Part shown: positions 37,303-47,300 of the stretch, piece by piece
How positions within the stretch are numbered: the stretch's first letter is position 1
Layout of the letters: every line of letters starts with the position of its first letter
Assembly (NCBI GenBank): GCA_963712715.1
Contig: CAVQJI010000016.1
Span: 124,001-188,000, forward strand
DNA: 64,000 bases
Reading direction: 5' to 3'
Origin: JAFEDN01 sp963712715
GTDB taxonomy: Bacteria; Pseudomonadota; Gammaproteobacteria; Coxiellales; Coxiellaceae
Translations under genes and position numbers: made by a program
The notes under the pieces: model-generated
The model's input: only the letters and a program-made list of their open reading frames with translations
The model's database searches: none
Told to the model about the DNA's origin: nothing

Positions 37303-37560
37303 GTTATTGCCTCCCTTCACATGCTGGGAGTGGTCGAAGGATTCGGTTTTCGCTTCCGCCAGGATTTTGTCGTCGGCCTTATCAAGATCGGCCCGGGCTT
37401 TGACCCTTGCACGTCTATGAGCTGCTACCAGATCTTCGGCAGGGAGCGCGCCCACCTTATTTTTTTTAGCGCGACTGTCCAGGCCGTCAGGCTGAGCGGA
37501 TAGCTGCCGCTCGGAATCGGCCACTTCGAGAGTCCGGCCGCGCGTTTGGCGGATTAAGCT

Positions 37561-38121
37561 TTACTCGCGGCCGGGCCGGGATCCAATGCAAACGCTAAAC
37601 TGGCGCTGAAGGCCCGGGCAGTATCCCCGCCAGCCTAAATCCGTCGGGTCTGCCTTCGCCAGAGGAGCTGCGGCCAGAACGCTGATTTGTACCGCCAGTT
37701 CTGGTGTGAGCGGGTCGGCGCTGCCTAACGCTGCTTTCGCTTCTAAACCAACCGCTTTGGCTTCTTCATCCGTAGCTCCGGCTTTTTTGGCCAGTTCTTC
37801 CGCTGTGCTTGCGACCCAATCGGGTAAATTATTTCCTGCTAGAGGATTTTCCGCAGCGTATTGAGAACCTTCGGCAATGCGCATGCCACTGACAGCCGAA
37901 TCACAAATCGTGAGAACATCGGATTCAGGCAGCCTCTGCAAGTGCGGGTTTGAGGCTATTTGCTTTTTAAGCTCTAATTCAACGGCGGCAGGCCCCTTGG
38001 CTATGAGAGCAGGGTCCGAAACAGATATTGCCACTTCTTTAGCAGCATTCAGGATATCCTGAGTAATATTTCGTTGAAAAGGCTCTAATAATCGACGTGG
38101 ATGTCGAACTGGCCACGCCAA
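37561..38121 (-). CDS. C-terminal piece of the Ala-rich giant protein
   Basis: 186 residues with AEELAKKAGATDEEAKAVGL and AVQISVLAAAPLAKADPTDL. After one base shift in a GGGG run near 37625 the frame continues as ARAFSASLAFALDPGPAASK to the TAA at 37554, which is the likely true end. Confidence 0.5.
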   Translation of the reverse strand: MAWPVRHPRRLLEPFQRNITQDILNAAKEVAISVSDPALIAKGPAAVELELKKQIASNPHLQRLPESDVLTICDSAVSGMRIAEGSQYAAENPLAGNNLPDWVASTAEELAKKAGATDEEAKAVGLEAKAALGSADPLTPELAVQISVLAAAPLAKADPTDLGWRGYCPGLQRQFSVCIGSRPGRE

Positions 38122-39360
38122 CTGCCTGAGCGACGCTTTCCCTGGTCGCCGCTGATAATGGGGGTGTAGCGGCAGCGGCTTTTAAGGCTGCCCTTCTCAC
38201 AGTCCACTGAATAGCATCCCGAAGGCGCCCCGGGTTAACACCATGAAAATTAACCAGCAATCCCTCCAGCATAATTGAAAGCAGTATACGCAGCAGCCGC
38301 AAGTGCGTCTGCGGCCTGGCTGGCCTGAAGTTGAGCCTCTTGGAAAACGGGAGCAGCTCCCTGCACTTCTGCTAACAAAACCCGTCCAGCAGCTCCGCCA
38401 TGGACAGAAGCCCCCTCTAGTACAGGGTGCATATCCTGCCCATAAAGAGTGTTAAAATTGGCTTGTGTCAGGCCGTTACCTGCACCTGCAGCAGCTGCGG
38501 CAGGAGAACCCACTTTTTCAATATGGCCTGTGGCGGCTCTCAGTCCGAGACGGGCCACACCAACGGCGTCGGCGACGCTGGCAGGATCAGCCTTGCCGCC
38601 ATCGCGTTTTCCGGCGGCAATAGCCGCTAGCGAGGCAAGAATCGAAGCGCTGGCCTGATTCGAGCCTGGTTCTCAGGAGTATCATCAGACACCTCGAAGG
38701 GCGGTACCCGCTACCGAACTGCCTGCGGCAGTCGGATCGATTTATCTGAAAATACCACTGCCATTTTGGCGAGCGTGTTTTCCTGGGTAAGCGATAATGA
38801 CGCATGAACCAGATTTCGGGATGAACACCGCTCCTTTTTCAGCATCTTTCAGCTGATTATAAAGAGTCTTAAAGTTAGCTGCATTTAGTCCCTGGGCGTT
38901 AGCGCCACATAGATGGGCCAGGCTTGTGACATCGTCTTCGGTTAAGCGGCCAGACTCTAAATAACGATCCCGAAGAGCATCACCAAAAGCAGCAGCTTGA
39001 CAAATATGCCAACGCTAATCCGCCCAGATTGGCCGCAATTTGAGTCTGTACCGCGCTATTTGCATGAATAGCGTCCGCTTTGCCATTGACAAGGGAAACG
39101 GAATTCCTGATAAGGCTGCGGGCCTTCTCGTCGGTAATACTTTGCGGTTTTTGATCGCCATAATGATTGGAAAGCTGCCTGGCGATTTCCATCGTCATGG
39201 CTTTACCCAGTCCCAATCCTGTGGCCAATACTGGCGATAGCCTCAGCCATTTCAGGGCTCTTGACCCCAGGAACTATCTGCAGCTTCTTTTCCCACTGTC
39301 AAGACCTTTTTCAATTTTGAGAGAAATCTCTATCGTTTCGCCAATATGCGAGCAAGAGCA

Positions 39361-39903
39361 TTAGTTTGCGCTTGTACTCTGTTGTAAGAACAGGAAAGCA
39401 GGTAAATTATCCACTTGGCCATCAAATGGATCGCGGGTAATAGACCCATATTCCTGATAAAAATCAAAATTGAGTGGCAAGTCCAACCAGGAATAGCTAC
39501 GACTCCTCCTCCAGCAGGTAACTGATATCTGATTGGCTTTTGCAATAGCTTGCAACGCCGCCGAACCGACATTCGCCGCGCCTTCCATCCGGTCATGAGA
39601 ATGTACCAGGATAAGGTTATCGTGCACAGATGCGCCATTAGTTGCCGCTTCTCGTATCGCATCGCCATGACCATTACTGACCAGCACCAATATCGCAGTG
39701 GGTCCAACCAAATCCTCAGTCACGATTTCATCGACGGCTTTTGACGCGGCAACAGTTTTACCCTGGCCAATAGAAGCCTTGGCTTTATCGCCTACTTTCT
39801 GAGCCACTGTATCACTCAACCCTGCTTCCTTAGCCGCGGCTTCTGTGCTGGCCTTAGCCATTTCACCGTGAACTTTAAAAGCTTTGACTGTGACACGCGC
39901 CAT
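39361..39903 (-). CDS. Middle piece of the Ala-rich giant protein
   Basis: 180 residues containing the module KEAGLSDTVAQKVGDKAKASI, similar in pattern to the module near 37.8 kb. Probably not an independent gene. Confidence 0.45.
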   Translation of the reverse strand: MARVTVKAFKVHGEMAKASTEAAAKEAGLSDTVAQKVGDKAKASIGQGKTVAASKAVDEIVTEDLVGPTAILVLVSNGHGDAIREAATNGASVHDNLILVHSHDRMEGAANVGSAALQAIAKANQISVTCWRRSRSYSWLDLPLNFDFYQEYGSITRDPFDGQVDNLPAFLFLQQSTSAN

Positions 39904-40621
39904 GCTCTGACGTTGCTCTACTTGAGGAAGGGCTAAATGATGAGGCTGATCAGCAACGGCATTGGCAACATTAAATCCGGGAACGGGCGCAATAAAAGAG
40001 CCTCATCGTCCCGCATACGCTGAAGGATACCAGCGGCCGCAATTCTTATGTCTTGGTCTGTAAGATCTATTGGAGCTTGTTGATTCTGATTGTTGTTTTT
40101 AATTGCCTGACGAAGATATTCTTCGATAACCTGCAGCCTGGTCTTCGGAGGGTTATTAAAACCAGTAGAGTAATAATTCCTCACCAGACTTGCAGCCATA
40201 AAATTCATTGGCAGGAATCCACTTTCCTCTACTTCCATTCGTTACGCAATTAAAAATACCATTAGCAATGTGGTTAGCAAAGTCAGTCGCTCGCTTTATT
40301 TCTGCTTCGACGTCAGCTTCGGTGACTGTTTCATGAGTGGATAATCGGGTGGCAATTTCTTCAGCGACAGGGGCCTTAGTCTTCGCTTCAGTCGTCATTT
40401 TATTAATGGCTTCGCCTTTAGCCTTATCACGCACTTCATTACCGGCGCTTTCGCCTTTGTGTATGGCAAAAGCCACAAGACCACCCTCGGAAATTTCCCG
40501 GATTAATTTTTCTCGCAATGCCTCATGTTGCGGTCCCTGTAAACGTGGAATGGTATTAATATAATTTCTAATAGATTGAGTTACGGCGGCTTTACCGTTA
40601 GGTGCTGCGGCGGCAGCGGCT

Positions 40622-41455
40622 TTACCAAGAGCCGTAGCCTCGTCTTGGAAGATCCGCTGGATGTCCGGTTTTAATAGCCGCTACGGCAACCGCACTTGCC
40701 ACTGCCCCAGCAAGAACAATTTTCGCTTTTGCAGCAGCCACTACACTCGTGTCGTCACTGCCCAGCTCCCCATTCCACGCCCCTGCGGATTGAATCACTG
40801 CCTCTCTGGCAGCATCTCCGGCAACGACAGCAGCTCTTGTATCATTATTTCCTAGATTAATAGGATCGATACCTTCAGCGCGCAGTACAGCTTCGTAAGC
40901 TGCCACGTCAAATTGATCAGCAATCCGAGCAGCAGGATCTGGATTGTTAAATGGAGGAAAAACTCCATTAGGGGGATTGGCTGCTACCCGGGAAAGTACG
41001 GTAAGATCCTCAACTCCAGAAATGGAGCGACAAACTGCCAGGGAACCAGCGGCAACCGTCTTTAAAGAAATAGCACGATTTTGTATTGCCCTGTTGCCTT
41101 CAGTAATTGCTCTGCTGACTAAGGTTTTGGTATCGTCGGCGACCTGTTTTACTTCGGGAGTGACATCTTTTTGATCATAGGCGTCAGTGATTTTAGCGTG
41201 GATTTCGCCGCTCACTTTGGTTTCGTCCACCTTGCCGCGAGGGGCAGAGGATATGGAATCTTTGACGACCGTTTGCCTTACGGAAGAACGCATGGAGGCT
41301 TTGTCTTCAGGGTTATTCAGTTTTTTCATTGCTTCCTGGCGGTCAACCAGGTGGCGTAAAATTTTGGCCTGCTTGCGGTCATTACTGACCTCGGGACTGC
41401 CGTCGCCCTCGCGGGTTTTATTTATCTTAACGATCGCTTCCTGCAGTTTATTCAC
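40622..41455 (-). CDS. Second piece of the Ala-rich giant protein
   Basis: 277 residues, Lys/Glu-rich at first (NKLQEAIVKINKTREGDGSPE) and Ala-rich later (AAYEAVLRAEGIDPINLG, VLAGAVASAVAVAAIKTG). The first M is probably internal to the larger gene. Function unknown. Confidence 0.55.
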   Translation of the reverse strand: MNKLQEAIVKINKTREGDGSPEVSNDRKQAKILRHLVDRQEAMKKLNNPEDKASMRSSVRQTVVKDSISSAPRGKVDETKVSGEIHAKITDAYDQKDVTPEVKQVADDTKTLVSRAITEGNRAIQNRAISLKTVAAGSLAVCRSISGVEDLTVLSRVAANPPNGVFPPFNNPDPAARIADQFDVAAYEAVLRAEGIDPINLGNNDTRAAVVAGDAAREAVIQSAGAWNGELGSDDTSVVAAAKAKIVLAGAVASAVAVAAIKTGHPADLPRRGYGSW

Positions 41456-41705
41456 ATCGCTTGCTGCTTTATTGTAGGCTTTTACATGGTTAAAAGTTTT
41501 TCACGATCGTCATCACTAAGCTTGGAATGGCCAATAAATTGCTCCCATTTAACAGGATCATTGCCAATCGCGATTAATTTCTCCTCAAAGTCAACTAAAT
41601 TCGGTGTTCAAATTGCCATGGATGCCCAAAATAGCGAGCATACGTTCCCGGTTCTGCTTAGCGTCTGCATGGTCAGCCTGGAGTGCTACTCCAGCAGTGG
41701 ATCTA

Positions 41706-42536
41706 TCATATTCGTGATCTCCCCCACCGCCGCTGCTGGGTTTGGATCGTCAATCCATAACGAGCATCAATAAGCGCCGTCAGCTTTTCCTTCGCCAAAT
41801 CCTTCAGGCGCACGGTTTCTTCAATTTTCTTTGCCTTGAAACTTCTGGAAGAATCCATCATGACGCCACGCCGATGCTCGCCAACGAAGCGATCTTTGCG
41901 TCGGCCCATGACATTTTCGATGTTCCGATGGAAACTTTCTGTGGTCTTGGCGTCAACAGGGCTACCGGATTCTATCGCTTGATTCATAAAAGGATTAAAA
42001 ACCCCATCAAAGGCTTTTCTCGTCTCGTCGCGAGTAAATTCTTCGGGAGTTGGTTTGCGGAGTCGGCCATTTTTATCGGTGAAAACCAGGGAACCACCTT
42101 GTCCGCCTGCCCCGTCTGTGAACCTTAAAGGAGCGCCATCCTGGTCTCTAGCGGAGATTTTATCTATGGATTTATCCGCAACCGAGTAAAGGGATGGCCC
42201 ATCCAGAAGATCAACAAAATCCGGCGCATCGCCTTCCAGTAAACCTTCGAGGTTTAATCGGTCCGCCCCGGCTTTTATCAGGGCTTCATTATCCTCAAAT
42301 TCCGGATTATTCTGCAAATCTTGGGGAACAGGAAGCGCCTTGTAACTCTCGTATGCTTCCGAAAATTCTATAGCAGCCCTGCTGTTCAGCCGCTGTTTCT
42401 CGGCAAGAGCTTCCACATCGCAAGTGCCTTGTTGCTGCACTGCGTCTAAGCTTTCTGCTGCTTTCTTCCAGGCTTCCAGTTTATCAACAACCCGGTCTCG
42501 CTTTATAAGATGTCTCGCTCTGTTTAAAAACCGCAT
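41706..42536 (-). CDS. N-terminal piece of the Ala-rich giant protein
   Basis: The longest clean part, 276 residues. It starts RFLNRARHLIKRDRVVDKLEAW and has a charged helical N-terminal half, then a segment LVFTDKNGRLRKPTPEEFTRDETRKAFDGVF. It lacks a signal peptide. Function unknown. It runs into a frame break near 41710. Confidence 0.6.
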   Translation of the reverse strand: MRFLNRARHLIKRDRVVDKLEAWKKAAESLDAVQQQGTCDVEALAEKQRLNSRAAIEFSEAYESYKALPVPQDLQNNPEFEDNEALIKAGADRLNLEGLLEGDAPDFVDLLDGPSLYSVADKSIDKISARDQDGAPLRFTDGAGGQGGSLVFTDKNGRLRKPTPEEFTRDETRKAFDGVFNPFMNQAIESGSPVDAKTTESFHRNIENVMGRRKDRFVGEHRRGVMMDSSRSFKAKKIEETVRLKDLAKEKLTALIDARYGLTIQTQQRRWGRSRI

Positions 42537-42729
42537 ATATCACTCTCCGTTAAGGATCTACCAAAACCCCTAGTATACTCCGTCTACCTTAAGAAATACT
42601 TAAGAAAAAACGTTTTTACATTAGAAAATAACGGCTTGATCGGCTGGAAAGCGGATGTTGATATCAACCCCGCGGGATAGGCCGTTCGGACGTCTCCCAC
42701 GGTATGTTGATAGAAGAGAAAGAGGCTTT

Positions 42730-43176
42730 TTACTCAGCCATCTCTTTAAGCTTTTTGAGGGGTCTGACTTTGATGATGTTGCGGGCGGGTTTGGCTTTGA
42801 ACATCATTTCTTCGCCGGTGAAAGGGTTGGTGCCTTTGCGGGCTTTGGTGGCGGGCTTGTGTTTGACGATGCATTTGGCTAAACCCGGCAGCGTGAATTC
42901 TCCGGCGCCTTTTTTGTGTAAGTGGCGCATGGCGAGATTGCTTAATGCGGCAAATACGTTGGCGACATCTTTACGGCTCAGTTCCGTTACTTCGGAAATA
43001 TAGCTGTAAATTTGCGATTTAGTGTAACTCGAAGAAACCGGCGTACTGACCATTTTCTTTTGAACATTGGCTTTTTTCGCAGGACCGGCTGACTGTTTAG
43101 CCACGGCGGCACGCCCGGCTTTTTTCTTCACGGCTTTTGCTGGAGCCGATTTCTGAGTTTTTTTAATTTTAGGCAT
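42730..43176 (-). CDS. HU-family DNA-binding protein with histone H1-like N-terminal tail
   Basis: 148 residues. The first 50 or so are Lys/Ala/Pro-rich (KKTQKSAPAKAVKKKAGR), like a histone H1-type tail. The rest is an HU/IHF fold (SYTKSQIYSYISEVTELSRKDV, GEFTLPGLAKCIV, ARKGTNPFTGEEMMFKAKPA with the DNA-intercalating Pro in the arm). It is likely a nucleoid-compacting protein. The gene has a long AT-rich 5' region and is monocistronic. Confidence 0.9.
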   Translation of the reverse strand: MPKIKKTQKSAPAKAVKKKAGRAAVAKQSAGPAKKANVQKKMVSTPVSSSYTKSQIYSYISEVTELSRKDVANVFAALSNLAMRHLHKKGAGEFTLPGLAKCIVKHKPATKARKGTNPFTGEEMMFKAKPARNIIKVRPLKKLKEMAE

Positions 43177-43657
43177 AAATCCCTCTTAAGTTCAGTTAAT
43201 AGCAAATACCAAATAGCCGGCATACAGCCAGCGAAAATAAAATAGCATATTTTTTCCAAAAAAAACAATTTTTTATAAGCTTTTTGAATTTTTCGTTGTG
43301 TTCGACACTATAAAATTTCCTGAATAATGAAAATAATAAATCATTTTTTTATCGATTATTATGCGGAAAAACGACTATTTTTTATTGATGCGGATTTATT
43401 TTTTGCTATTAAATTGAATAAAAAAAACTGAAAAAAAAATCTTGCCACAATAAATTTTAGCCTATTTTTTTAGTCTCTCTTTCCTTGTATATCCGTCCTC
43501 TTGCAAAGGGAGGAACAGGGTCGCCAGGACCAGGGATGCGGCGAAAATTCGAGCAAACCTCTGCTAAAGGTAGTTTTTATGCGGCATGGCACTTGATTTT
43601 TAGGGTAGAAATAAAGTAGAATCTTCCACCTTTACGAATAAATGAGGATTTACCGAT
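43177..43657 (+). promoter_or_regulatory. AT-rich intergenic region with rplM promoter
   Basis: Very AT-rich, with no gene. TTGATT at 43593-43598 and TAGAAT at 43617-43622, spaced 18 bases, form a promoter for rplM-rpsI. The left part presumably holds the HU-gene promoter on the minus strand. Confidence 0.5.
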
Positions 43658-44086
43658 ATGTCAACTGATATGAGCTGTGCTTACCACGTCGAACCGCAGT
43701 GGTACCTGGTCAATGCGGAAGGCAAAACCCTGGGCCGTTTGGCCAGTGAGTTGGCCAAACGTCTGCGCGGCAAACATAAAGCCACCTTTACTCCCCATGT
43801 TGACACCGGTGATTTCTTCGTCGTGATCAACGCCGGAGCCATTAAAGCAACCGGTAAAAAGCTGCATGATAAATTTTACTACCGTCATAGCGGCCAGCCT
43901 GGCCAGTTAAAAACAGAAGCTTTGGGCGATATGCTGAACCGCGCCCCGGAACAGGCTCTGGAATTGGCGGTGAAAGGCATGTTACCTAAAAATCCGCTTG
44001 GCCGTAAGGTGTTCAAAAAATTGAAGATTTACCGGGACGGCAACCATCCGCACAGCGCGCAACAACCTGAACCTATTGATCTCTAA
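43658..44086 (+). CDS. rplM: 50S ribosomal protein L13
   Basis: 142 residues. Family blocks: WYLVNAEGKTLGRLASELAKRLRGKHK, TPHVDTGDFFVVINA, KGMLPKNPLGRKVFKKLKIY and the ending HPHSAQQPEPIDL. Starts with a short N-terminal extension; ATG 43670 is an alternative start. Co-transcribed with rpsI, 15 bases downstream. Confidence 0.97.
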   Translation: MSTDMSCAYHVEPQWYLVNAEGKTLGRLASELAKRLRGKHKATFTPHVDTGDFFVVINAGAIKATGKKLHDKFYYRHSGQPGQLKTEALGDMLNRAPEQALELAVKGMLPKNPLGRKVFKKLKIYRDGNHPHSAQQPEPIDL

Positions 44087-44101
44087 TTGAGGATTATCCA
44101 C

Positions 44102-44517
44102 ATGGCAAAAGCTGAAAAATATTTCCTGGGGACCGGCAGACGCAAAAATTCTACCGCACGGGTTTTTTTGAAATATGGCAAAGGCGATATCGTCGTTAAT
44201 GGCCGCACCCTGGATGAATACTTTGGACGCGAAACCGCACGTATGGTGGTCTACCAGCCACTCGAAGCCGTCGACGCGCTCTCCCAATTTGATTTCCATA
44301 TCACCGTTAAAGGCGGCGGGATCAGCGGCCAGGCGGGGCTATCCGCCACGGCATCACCCGCGCCCTGATGGCTTATGACCAGGAAGAACACGGTGAGGAC
44401 AACTGGCGGCAGATTCTTCGTAAAGCCGGTTATGTCACTCGTGACCCGCGTGCGGTTGAACGTAAAAAAGTAGGCCGGCACAAAGCCCGAAAAGGCACGC
44501 AATTTTCCAAACGTTAG
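44102..44517 (+). CDS. rpsI: 30S ribosomal protein S9 (one frameshift, likely sequence error)
   Basis: The first frame reads KAEKYFLGTGRRKNSTARVF to KGGGISGQAG and then goes off. Inserting one G in the G-run at about 44335-44338 gives the normal S9 continuation (AIRHGITRALMAYDQEEH) and the conserved end KKVGRHKARKGTQFSKR at 44517. S9 is essential and its tail contacts P-site tRNA, so the break is almost certainly not real. Confidence 0.93.
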
Positions 44518-44577
44518 TTTTTTATTGACGAAAAACCCCTGGATGGAGGATGCGTGCTACAGGAAAAGGTCAGACAT

Positions 44578-44651
44578 TGGGGGATCGTCTAGCGGCAGGA
44601 CTACGGACTCTGACTCCGTTAACCTAGGTTCGAATCCTAGTCCCCCAGCCA
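44578..44651 (+). tRNA. tRNA-Gln (anticodon CTG)
   Basis: Acceptor stem TGGGGGA/TCCCCCA, D-arm TCTAGCGGCAGGA, anticodon stem ACGGA/TCCGT with loop CTCTGAC (anticodon CTG), T-arm GGTTCGAATCC, and encoded CCA at 44649-44651. Confidence 0.93.
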
Positions 44652-44678
44652 ACCACTTAGGAGCGGAACTTTATTTCT

Positions 44679-45308
44679 ATGACTATTTTAAAACGCGCCA
44701 TCATGACCCTGTATTCAGGAGATCTCGATATCTATAGCCATCAGGTGCGCATTGTTTTAGCCGAAAAAGGCGTTAATGTGGATATCATTAACGTCGATGA
44801 AAATAATCCCAGTGAAGATTTACTGGAATTAAATCCCTATAATACCCTCCCTACTCTGGTAGATCGCGAATTGGTATTGTATCAGGCACGCGTGGTGATG
44901 GAATATCTGGACGAACGTTTCCCGCATCCGCCCCTATTACCGGTGTACCCAGTGGCGCGCGCCAAAAGCCGTCTGATGATCTATCGCATTGATCGTGACT
45001 GGTATAGCCTTTATCACACTATTTTAGAAGGAAACGCCAAAACCATAAAACCCGCACGTAATGAACTGAAAGAAGGTCTGTTGAGCCTGGCTCCCGTTTT
45101 CGCGGACTCCCCTTATTTTCTGAGCGAAGAGTTTACCCTGGTTGACTGCTGCATCGCGCCATTGCTGTGGCGATTACCCAGTCTGGGCATTGAGTTTCCC
45201 AATACCGCCGCCGCGAAACCAGTGAACGAATATATGAAGCGTTTATTTAAACGCGAATCCTTCCAGGCCAGTCTGACTGAAGCTGAAGCCGGTTTACAGG
45301 ATATCTAA
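44679..45308 (+). CDS. sspA: Stringent starvation protein A
   Basis: 209 residues with a glutathione-S-transferase-like fold: MTLYSGDLDIYSHQVRIVLAEK, DLLELNPYNTLPTLVDRELVLYQARVVMEYLDERFPHP, and the C-terminal helical domain FLSEEFTLVDCCIAPLLWRL. SspA binds RNA polymerase and alters stress-time transcription. Start could be ATG 44679 or 44703. Precedes sspB as usual in gammaproteobacteria. Confidence 0.95.
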   Translation: MTILKRAIMTLYSGDLDIYSHQVRIVLAEKGVNVDIINVDENNPSEDLLELNPYNTLPTLVDRELVLYQARVVMEYLDERFPHPPLLPVYPVARAKSRLMIYRIDRDWYSLYHTILEGNAKTIKPARNELKEGLLSLAPVFADSPYFLSEEFTLVDCCIAPLLWRLPSLGIEFPNTAAAKPVNEYMKRLFKRESFQASLTEAEAGLQDI

Positions 45309-45349
45309 GGATGATTTATTCTATTTAAAACTCACCGGGAATTGATGTC

Positions 45350-45810
45350 ATGACTCCCAAACGTCCCTATTATTTCCGCGCCATGTACGACTGGATTTTG
45401 GATAATCATTTAACCCCGCATGTCGTCGTCGACACCACATATCCCGACGTCCAGGTTCCCCCGGTTATAGTGAAGACGGCAGAATTACCTTAAACCTTGC
45501 TCCTCTGGCGGTAACGGGCTTTGCCATGAATAATGACGGGCTGGAATTTAAAGCCAGTTTTGGTGGCCGGTTGATGCATTTATATATTCCCATGGAAGCC
45601 ATTATCGCCGTCTATGCTCTGGAAAATAATCATTGCCTGGTCTTCGGGCCTGAGGAAATAGAAAAAGGCATTATCGTCAACATGATGGAAGCAGAAGGTG
45701 GTGAAGGCGGCCAAACTCATCAGGAAATCAACCACGGCCCGAGCGGAGATGACGATACCACTCCTCCCAAGCGCCCCAAAGGCCCCCCCAAACTCCATAT
45801 TGTGAAATAA
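45350..45810 (+). CDS. sspB: ClpXP protease specificity-enhancing factor SspB (one frameshift)
   Basis: Starts RPYYFRAMYDWILDNHLTPHV at 45350, which is the family N-terminus. One C is missing in the C-run 45458-45462. After it the frame continues as YSEDGRITLNLAPLAVTGF, NNDGLEFKASFGG and IYIPMEAIIAVYA. SspB delivers ssrA-tagged proteins to ClpXP. The C-terminal tail is acidic to Pro/Lys-rich, ending PPKLHIVK, which is the ClpX-binding type of ending. Confidence 0.92.
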
Positions 45811-45917
45811 GTGTAACTATCAGCAATTCCCGCTGAGAATAAAATGGATTTAAGTAGCTGAAATATAGGATTAATTTTTCATAAAGAAAAATAATTTTCG
45901 CAGAAAATTCCCTACGC

Positions 45918-46042
45918 CATGGGGGATCGCAAGGGGGAGCGCGCGAAGCGCTCCCCCTTCATTCCGAGCATCGGCTCCGCCGAGCGCAGGATATAGAGAG
46001 GAAGCAATTTTCGCTGTACTCAGCGAAAATTGCTGTACTCAG
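45918..46042. repeat. E-family palindromic element
   Basis: Begins ATGGGGGATCGCAAGGGGGA, with palindrome GGGAGCGCGCGAAGCGCTCCC, TTCATTCCGAGCATCGGC, a hairpin CGGCTCCGCCG, GCAGGATATAGA and ends with two repeats of TTCGCTGTACTCAGCGAAAA. The convergent PAP2 gene takes its stop codon (TGA at 46039-46041) from its end. Confidence 0.8.
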
Positions 46043-46977
46043 CGAAAATTGCTGAGCATTAAACGCTTACCGAGGAAAATGGCTAATACGCCGACCAGAA
46101 TACCGCAGCTAATATCGACCGCATAATTCCAGCCGAGTAATAAAGTGGCAATAATCGCAATCACATTCAGTACCAGCAGCAGGATAAAAAAAGGCTTTGG
46201 TGCGTTTCGGAGGGTATAAACGGTGATAACCGACCAAAGCACGTGGAAAGAGGGGAATGCAATCATTCCGCCGTCCATCGTTGTGACCATTAAATATTGA
46301 TGAATCTCCCTAAAATTAAGCACGGTATCAATTTGCGCCCGGCTAAAATGTGAGTCGCGAAAAATACCTGCCGGGCCAACGGTAGGGAAAAAATAATAAA
46401 TGGCCGCACCAATTAAATAAGCCAGCAGCGAAGTAATTAAATACACATAAAACTGATCTTTCTTGCGCAATATGAATAATAGCAAAGGCGTCACCAACCA
46501 TTGCGCAACCACGCTGTGATAAGCGAATTTTAGAATAATAAGTAGTACCGGGTGCGCATACGACCAGTCTATTAAACCAGTTTCTTTAATCAGTAAGGCG
46601 CGATCGGCTGCGCTCAAAAACATATCAACGGTTGGGAAAGGAGTATATTGGACACCGTCCAGCAATACTAAAAATGCGAAAAAAGCCAAAAAATACAAAC
46701 TGTAACTTTTTAATAAAAAGGCCACGGAAGGATATTTTTTTAGCTGAAGTGAGGCAAAAAAAGCCACGCTCAGAAGCAGAGGCGCCATCCACATCCAGTT
46801 TAAAGAGAGGTAATGATTTCCGCTGTAACGAAAGGTCACAGCATTCAGTACAATGCAAACAAATCCCGATAAAATCAGCGTAGCCTCTAAATGCAAGACC
46901 AAATGGTCTACAGGATCTAAATGCCTTTGATATAACAAACTAATTTTCACTGCCTCAACCTTCAACTCTCCCACCAA
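46039..46977 (-). CDS. PAP2-superfamily membrane phosphatase-like protein
   Basis: 312 residues with six to eight membrane helices. Motif 2 of the PAP2 family is GGMIAFPSFHVLWSV and motif 3 is GWNYAVDISCGILVG, with Asn where His is common. The first motif around KKDQF and YYFFPTVGPAG is weak. It could be a lipid phosphatase or an inositolphosphorylceramide-synthase-like enzyme; the replacement in motif 3 makes activity uncertain. Confidence 0.8.
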   Translation of the reverse strand: MVGELKVEAVKISLLYQRHLDPVDHLVLHLEATLILSGFVCIVLNAVTFRYSGNHYLSLNWMWMAPLLLSVAFFASLQLKKYPSVAFLLKSYSLYFLAFFAFLVLLDGVQYTPFPTVDMFLSAADRALLIKETGLIDWSYAHPVLLIILKFAYHSVVAQWLVTPLLLFILRKKDQFYVYLITSLLAYLIGAAIYYFFPTVGPAGIFRDSHFSRAQIDTVLNFREIHQYLMVTTMDGGMIAFPSFHVLWSVITVYTLRNAPKPFFILLLVLNVIAIIATLLLGWNYAVDISCGILVGVLAIFLGKRLMLSNFR

Positions 46978-47070
46978 ACCGGCTACCCAGCCGGGCTGCC
47001 CCGGCGAAAGCGGTTAAATATAGTATATCATTATCGGACATTTTTAAATATTAATTTTATCCAACTTTTA

Positions 47071-47251
47071 AACCTAAATTCGGCGGTTGCCTCCGTAGCT
47101 GAGAAGACCTAGTGCGCTGAAGATTGAGGCTTTTTTGCGATTTTTTCCTAAACAGTACTCACCCGTACGGTGAAGGAAAAAATCTACAAAAAAGCCTCAA
47201 GATTCAGTGCAATAGGTCTTCGCAGTAGGAGGCAACCGCCGAATTTAGGTT
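47071..47251. repeat. Palindromic element with possible 5-base duplication
   Basis: Perfect 24-base outer arms AACCTAAATTCGGCGGTTGC.. (47071-47094) and complement (47228-47251). Inner arms AAGACCTA...TTGAGGCTTTTTTG pair with CAAAAAAGCCTCAA. TTAAA occurs on both flanks. No gene lies between 46978 and 47300. Confidence 0.65.
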
Positions 47252-47300
47252 AAAACCCGGTATTGGGGTTAAGGGTCAGGCGGGTTAAATTACCAGAAAA

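Larger units (their letters stand above)
37554..42536 (-). pseudogene. Ala-rich giant gene, broken by about ten frameshifts
   Basis: A run of overlapping minus-strand frames from ATG 42536 to a TAA at 37554-37556 that together would encode about 1,660 residues. Main pieces: 41706-42536, 40622-41455, 40156-40518, 39933-40238, 39361-39903, 38980-39228, 38250-38558 and 37561-38121. The composition is Ala/Glu/Lys-rich and helical. Some segments recur (GLTQANFNTLYGQ at about 38.45 kb and GLNAANFKTLYNQ at about 38.88 kb). Segments such as KKAGATDEEAKAVGLEAKAAL and KEAGLSDTVAQKVGDKAKASI also look like copies of one module. No known family. It could be a real decayed effector or an intact gene with assembly errors. 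Confidence 0.6.
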
